From: an uncultured Clostridia bacterium
Lineage (GTDB): Bacteria; Bacillota; Clostridia; Christensenellales; Aristaeellaceae
NCBI GenBank assembly: GCA_945877525.1
Contig: CAMDVP010000147.1
Location: forward strand, 1-7,643
Length of the DNA stretch: 7,643 nucleotides
Reading direction: 5' to 3'
Under the pieces are notes generated by a model. It worked only from the letters and a program-made list of their open reading frames with translations, searched no databases and was not told the origin of the DNA. A program made the position numbers and the translations under genes. Every line of letters starts with the position of its first letter. Within the stretch, counting starts at the first letter, position 1. Below, one piece after another: positions 6,791-7,643 of the stretch.

Positions 6791-7501
6791 TCAGGGATGC
6801 ACGAAGGTGCCGATGTCACTGCCCTCCAGCACACGGATCAGGTTGCGCGGATCGTCCAGGCCGAACACCCGCACCATGGGTACGCGATTTTCCGCGCACA
6901 GGGCAAAGGCTGCCGCGTCCATAACCTTCAGGTTCATCGCCAGCGCATCCTGGTAGGTGATGTCGCGGATAAGGGTGGCGGAGGGATCCTGCCGGGGATC
7001 GGCGGTGTACACGCCGTCGATATTCTTGGCCATGAGAATGGCGTCCACCTGCATCTCAATGGCTCGCAGCGCCACCGCCGTATCGGTGGAGAAGAAGGGG
7101 TTGCCGCTGCCGGCGGCAAACAGCACGATGCGGCCCTCGGCCAGATGGTTGCGCGCAGCCATGGCGTTGAAGGGCTCGGCAAAGCGATTCATGTCCACGG
7201 CTGACTGCACCACCGCGTCCAGCCCGGCCTGACGCAGGGCATCCGCCACGCACAGGCAGTTGATAACGGTACCCAGCATGCCCATTTGGTCGGCGGTCAC
7301 CGCATCCATGTGGGCTGCGGGGCCCTGTCGGCCGCGCCAGATGTTGCCTGCGCCGATGACCACGCCGATCTCCACGCCCAGATTATGCATGTCGCGGATG
7401 ATCTCGGCGGTTTGCCGCACCTTGTCAAAATCGAACAGATCCGTGCCGGACTTGAGTGCCTCGCCGGAAAGCTTGAGCAGCACGCGATGATAAACGGCCA
7501 T
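6791..7501 (-). CDS. pyrH: UMP kinase (uridylate kinase)
   Basis: PyrH phosphorylates UMP to UDP with ATP, the essential step feeding UTP and CTP synthesis in the cytoplasm, and normally works as a hexamer regulated by GTP and UTP. The 236-residue product has normal length and the amino acid kinase fold signatures: LLKLSGEAL (8-16), GAGNIWRGR (50-58), DQMGMLGTVIN (71-81), GSGNPFFSTDTA (131-142), DGVYTADP (162-169) and LKVMDAAAFALC near the C-terminus. The frame is open 24 codons further upstream, but the start at 7499-7501 is preferred because AAGGAGGT (complement of 7508-7515) is ideally spaced and the upstream codons overlap the promoter. In most bacteria pyrH sits between tsf and frr. Here it has its own promoter, and ppk2 rather than frr follows it. 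A second copy elsewhere cannot be excluded. Confidence 0.96.
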   Translation of the reverse strand: MAVYHRVLLKLSGEALKSGTDLFDFDKVRQTAEIIRDMHNLGVEIGVVIGAGNIWRGRQGPAAHMDAVTADQMGMLGTVINCLCVADALRQAGLDAVVQSAVDMNRFAEPFNAMAARNHLAEGRIVLFAAGSGNPFFSTDTAVALRAIEMQVDAILMAKNIDGVYTADPRQDPSATLIRDITYQDALAMNLKVMDAAAFALCAENRVPMVRVFGLDDPRNLIRVLEGSDIGTFVHP

Positions 7502-7534
7502 GGAAAGACCTCCTTCGGAATTTACATTGTTTCT

Positions 7535-7563
7535 ATTATATACCACAGCGAAGTTGCGGTCAA
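7535..7563 (-). promoter_or_regulatory. Promoter for pyrH-ppk2
   Basis: On the minus strand TTGACC (complement of 7558-7563, 5 of 6 matches) is followed after 17 bases by a perfect TATAAT (complement of 7535-7540). The predicted start near 7528 gives a short leader of about 27 bases with the pyrH SD near its middle. This is one of the best promoter matches in the window. No separate promoter is apparent before ppk2. Confidence 0.85.
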
Positions 7564-7569
7564 GGGACG

Positions 7570-7619
7570 CCAAGGGCGCTGCCCTTGGAACCCGCCAGGG
7601 GCGCTGCCCCTGGACCCCG
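7570..7619. repeat. Two tandem 25-bp hairpin repeats with compensatory change
   Basis: Unit 1 (7570-7594) and unit 2 (7595-7619) differ at three positions. Each contains an 8-bp perfect inverted repeat with a GCT loop: CCAAGGGC/GCCCTTGG, and CCAGGGGC/GCCCCTGG. Two of the three differences fall on paired positions and swap an A-T pair for a G-C pair, so the stem is preserved. The units lie just upstream of the pyrH promoter and may belong to a dispersed intergenic palindromic family. No coding potential is evident. Confidence 0.7.
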
Positions 7620-7622
7620 CGA

Positions 7623-7637
7623 AGGGCCTTCGGCCCT
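7623..7637. repeat. Third small GC-rich hairpin at right edge
   Basis: AGGGCC (7623-7628) and GGCCCT (7632-7637) form a 6-bp stem with a TTC loop, or GAA on the other strand. It follows the two tandem hairpins after three bases (7620-7622) and may be part of the same repeat cluster or the terminator of a gene beyond the window edge. Confidence 0.45.
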
Positions 7638-7643
7638 CTCGAC

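Noticed and set aside
7502..7573. N-terminal extension of PyrH by 24 residues.
   Set aside because: The extension overlaps the -10 and -35 boxes of the pyrH promoter and lies before an ideal SD. The family starts near MAVYHRVLLKLSGEA.

Overview
This window looks like a chromosomal segment from a GC-rich member of the Bacillota, probably class Clostridia. That is inferred from AAGGAGG-type ribosome binding sites, sharp sigma-A-type promoters (TTGACA/TATGCT, TTGTTA/TATACT, TTGACC/TATAAT, all with 17-base spacers), strong G/C at third codon positions, and the combination of gene families. No rRNA, tRNA, CRISPR array, insertion sequence or phage gene is visible.

Layout, left to right. Bases 1-160 hold what looks like a fragment of an unidentified minus-strand coding region. 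A promoter at 164-192 drives a leader of about 100 bases. This leader encodes a six-residue peptide (MRITPP) and can fold so that the end of the peptide ORF pairs with the ribosome binding site of the next gene, a 12-helix major facilitator superfamily transporter (297-1445). A second promoter at 1460-1488 drives glycogen phosphorylase (1552-4011). After a strong intercistronic hairpin comes an intracellular GH13 alpha-glucan hydrolase (4078-5835). A 13-bp hairpin (5843-5875) separates these plus-strand genes from a convergent minus-strand pair: pyrH (UMP kinase, 6791-7501), then a PPK2-family polyphosphate kinase (5882-6745). The pyrH promoter lies at 7535-7563, and a cluster of small GC-rich hairpins fills the right edge.

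How the genes may work together. The two plus-strand carbohydrate genes form a glycogen/maltodextrin breakdown unit: the phosphorylase releases glucose-1-phosphate from chain ends and the GH13 enzyme hydrolyses alpha-glucans or branched and short dextrins. The minus-strand pair joins a nucleoside monophosphate kinase to a polyphosphate-dependent nucleotide kinase, so it concerns nucleotide phosphorylation. The two units converge, placing glycogen use and polyphosphate use side by side, although shared regulation is only a guess. The transporter is a separate unit and looks like a gene under ribosome-dependent attenuation.

The most notable signal is the MRITPP leader plus sequestering hairpin ahead of the transporter, which has the architecture of drug-inducible leader-peptide attenuators. 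Also of interest are the pyrH-ppk2 pairing outside the usual rpsB-tsf-pyrH-frr context and the tandem hairpin repeat with a compensatory base-pair change at the right edge.
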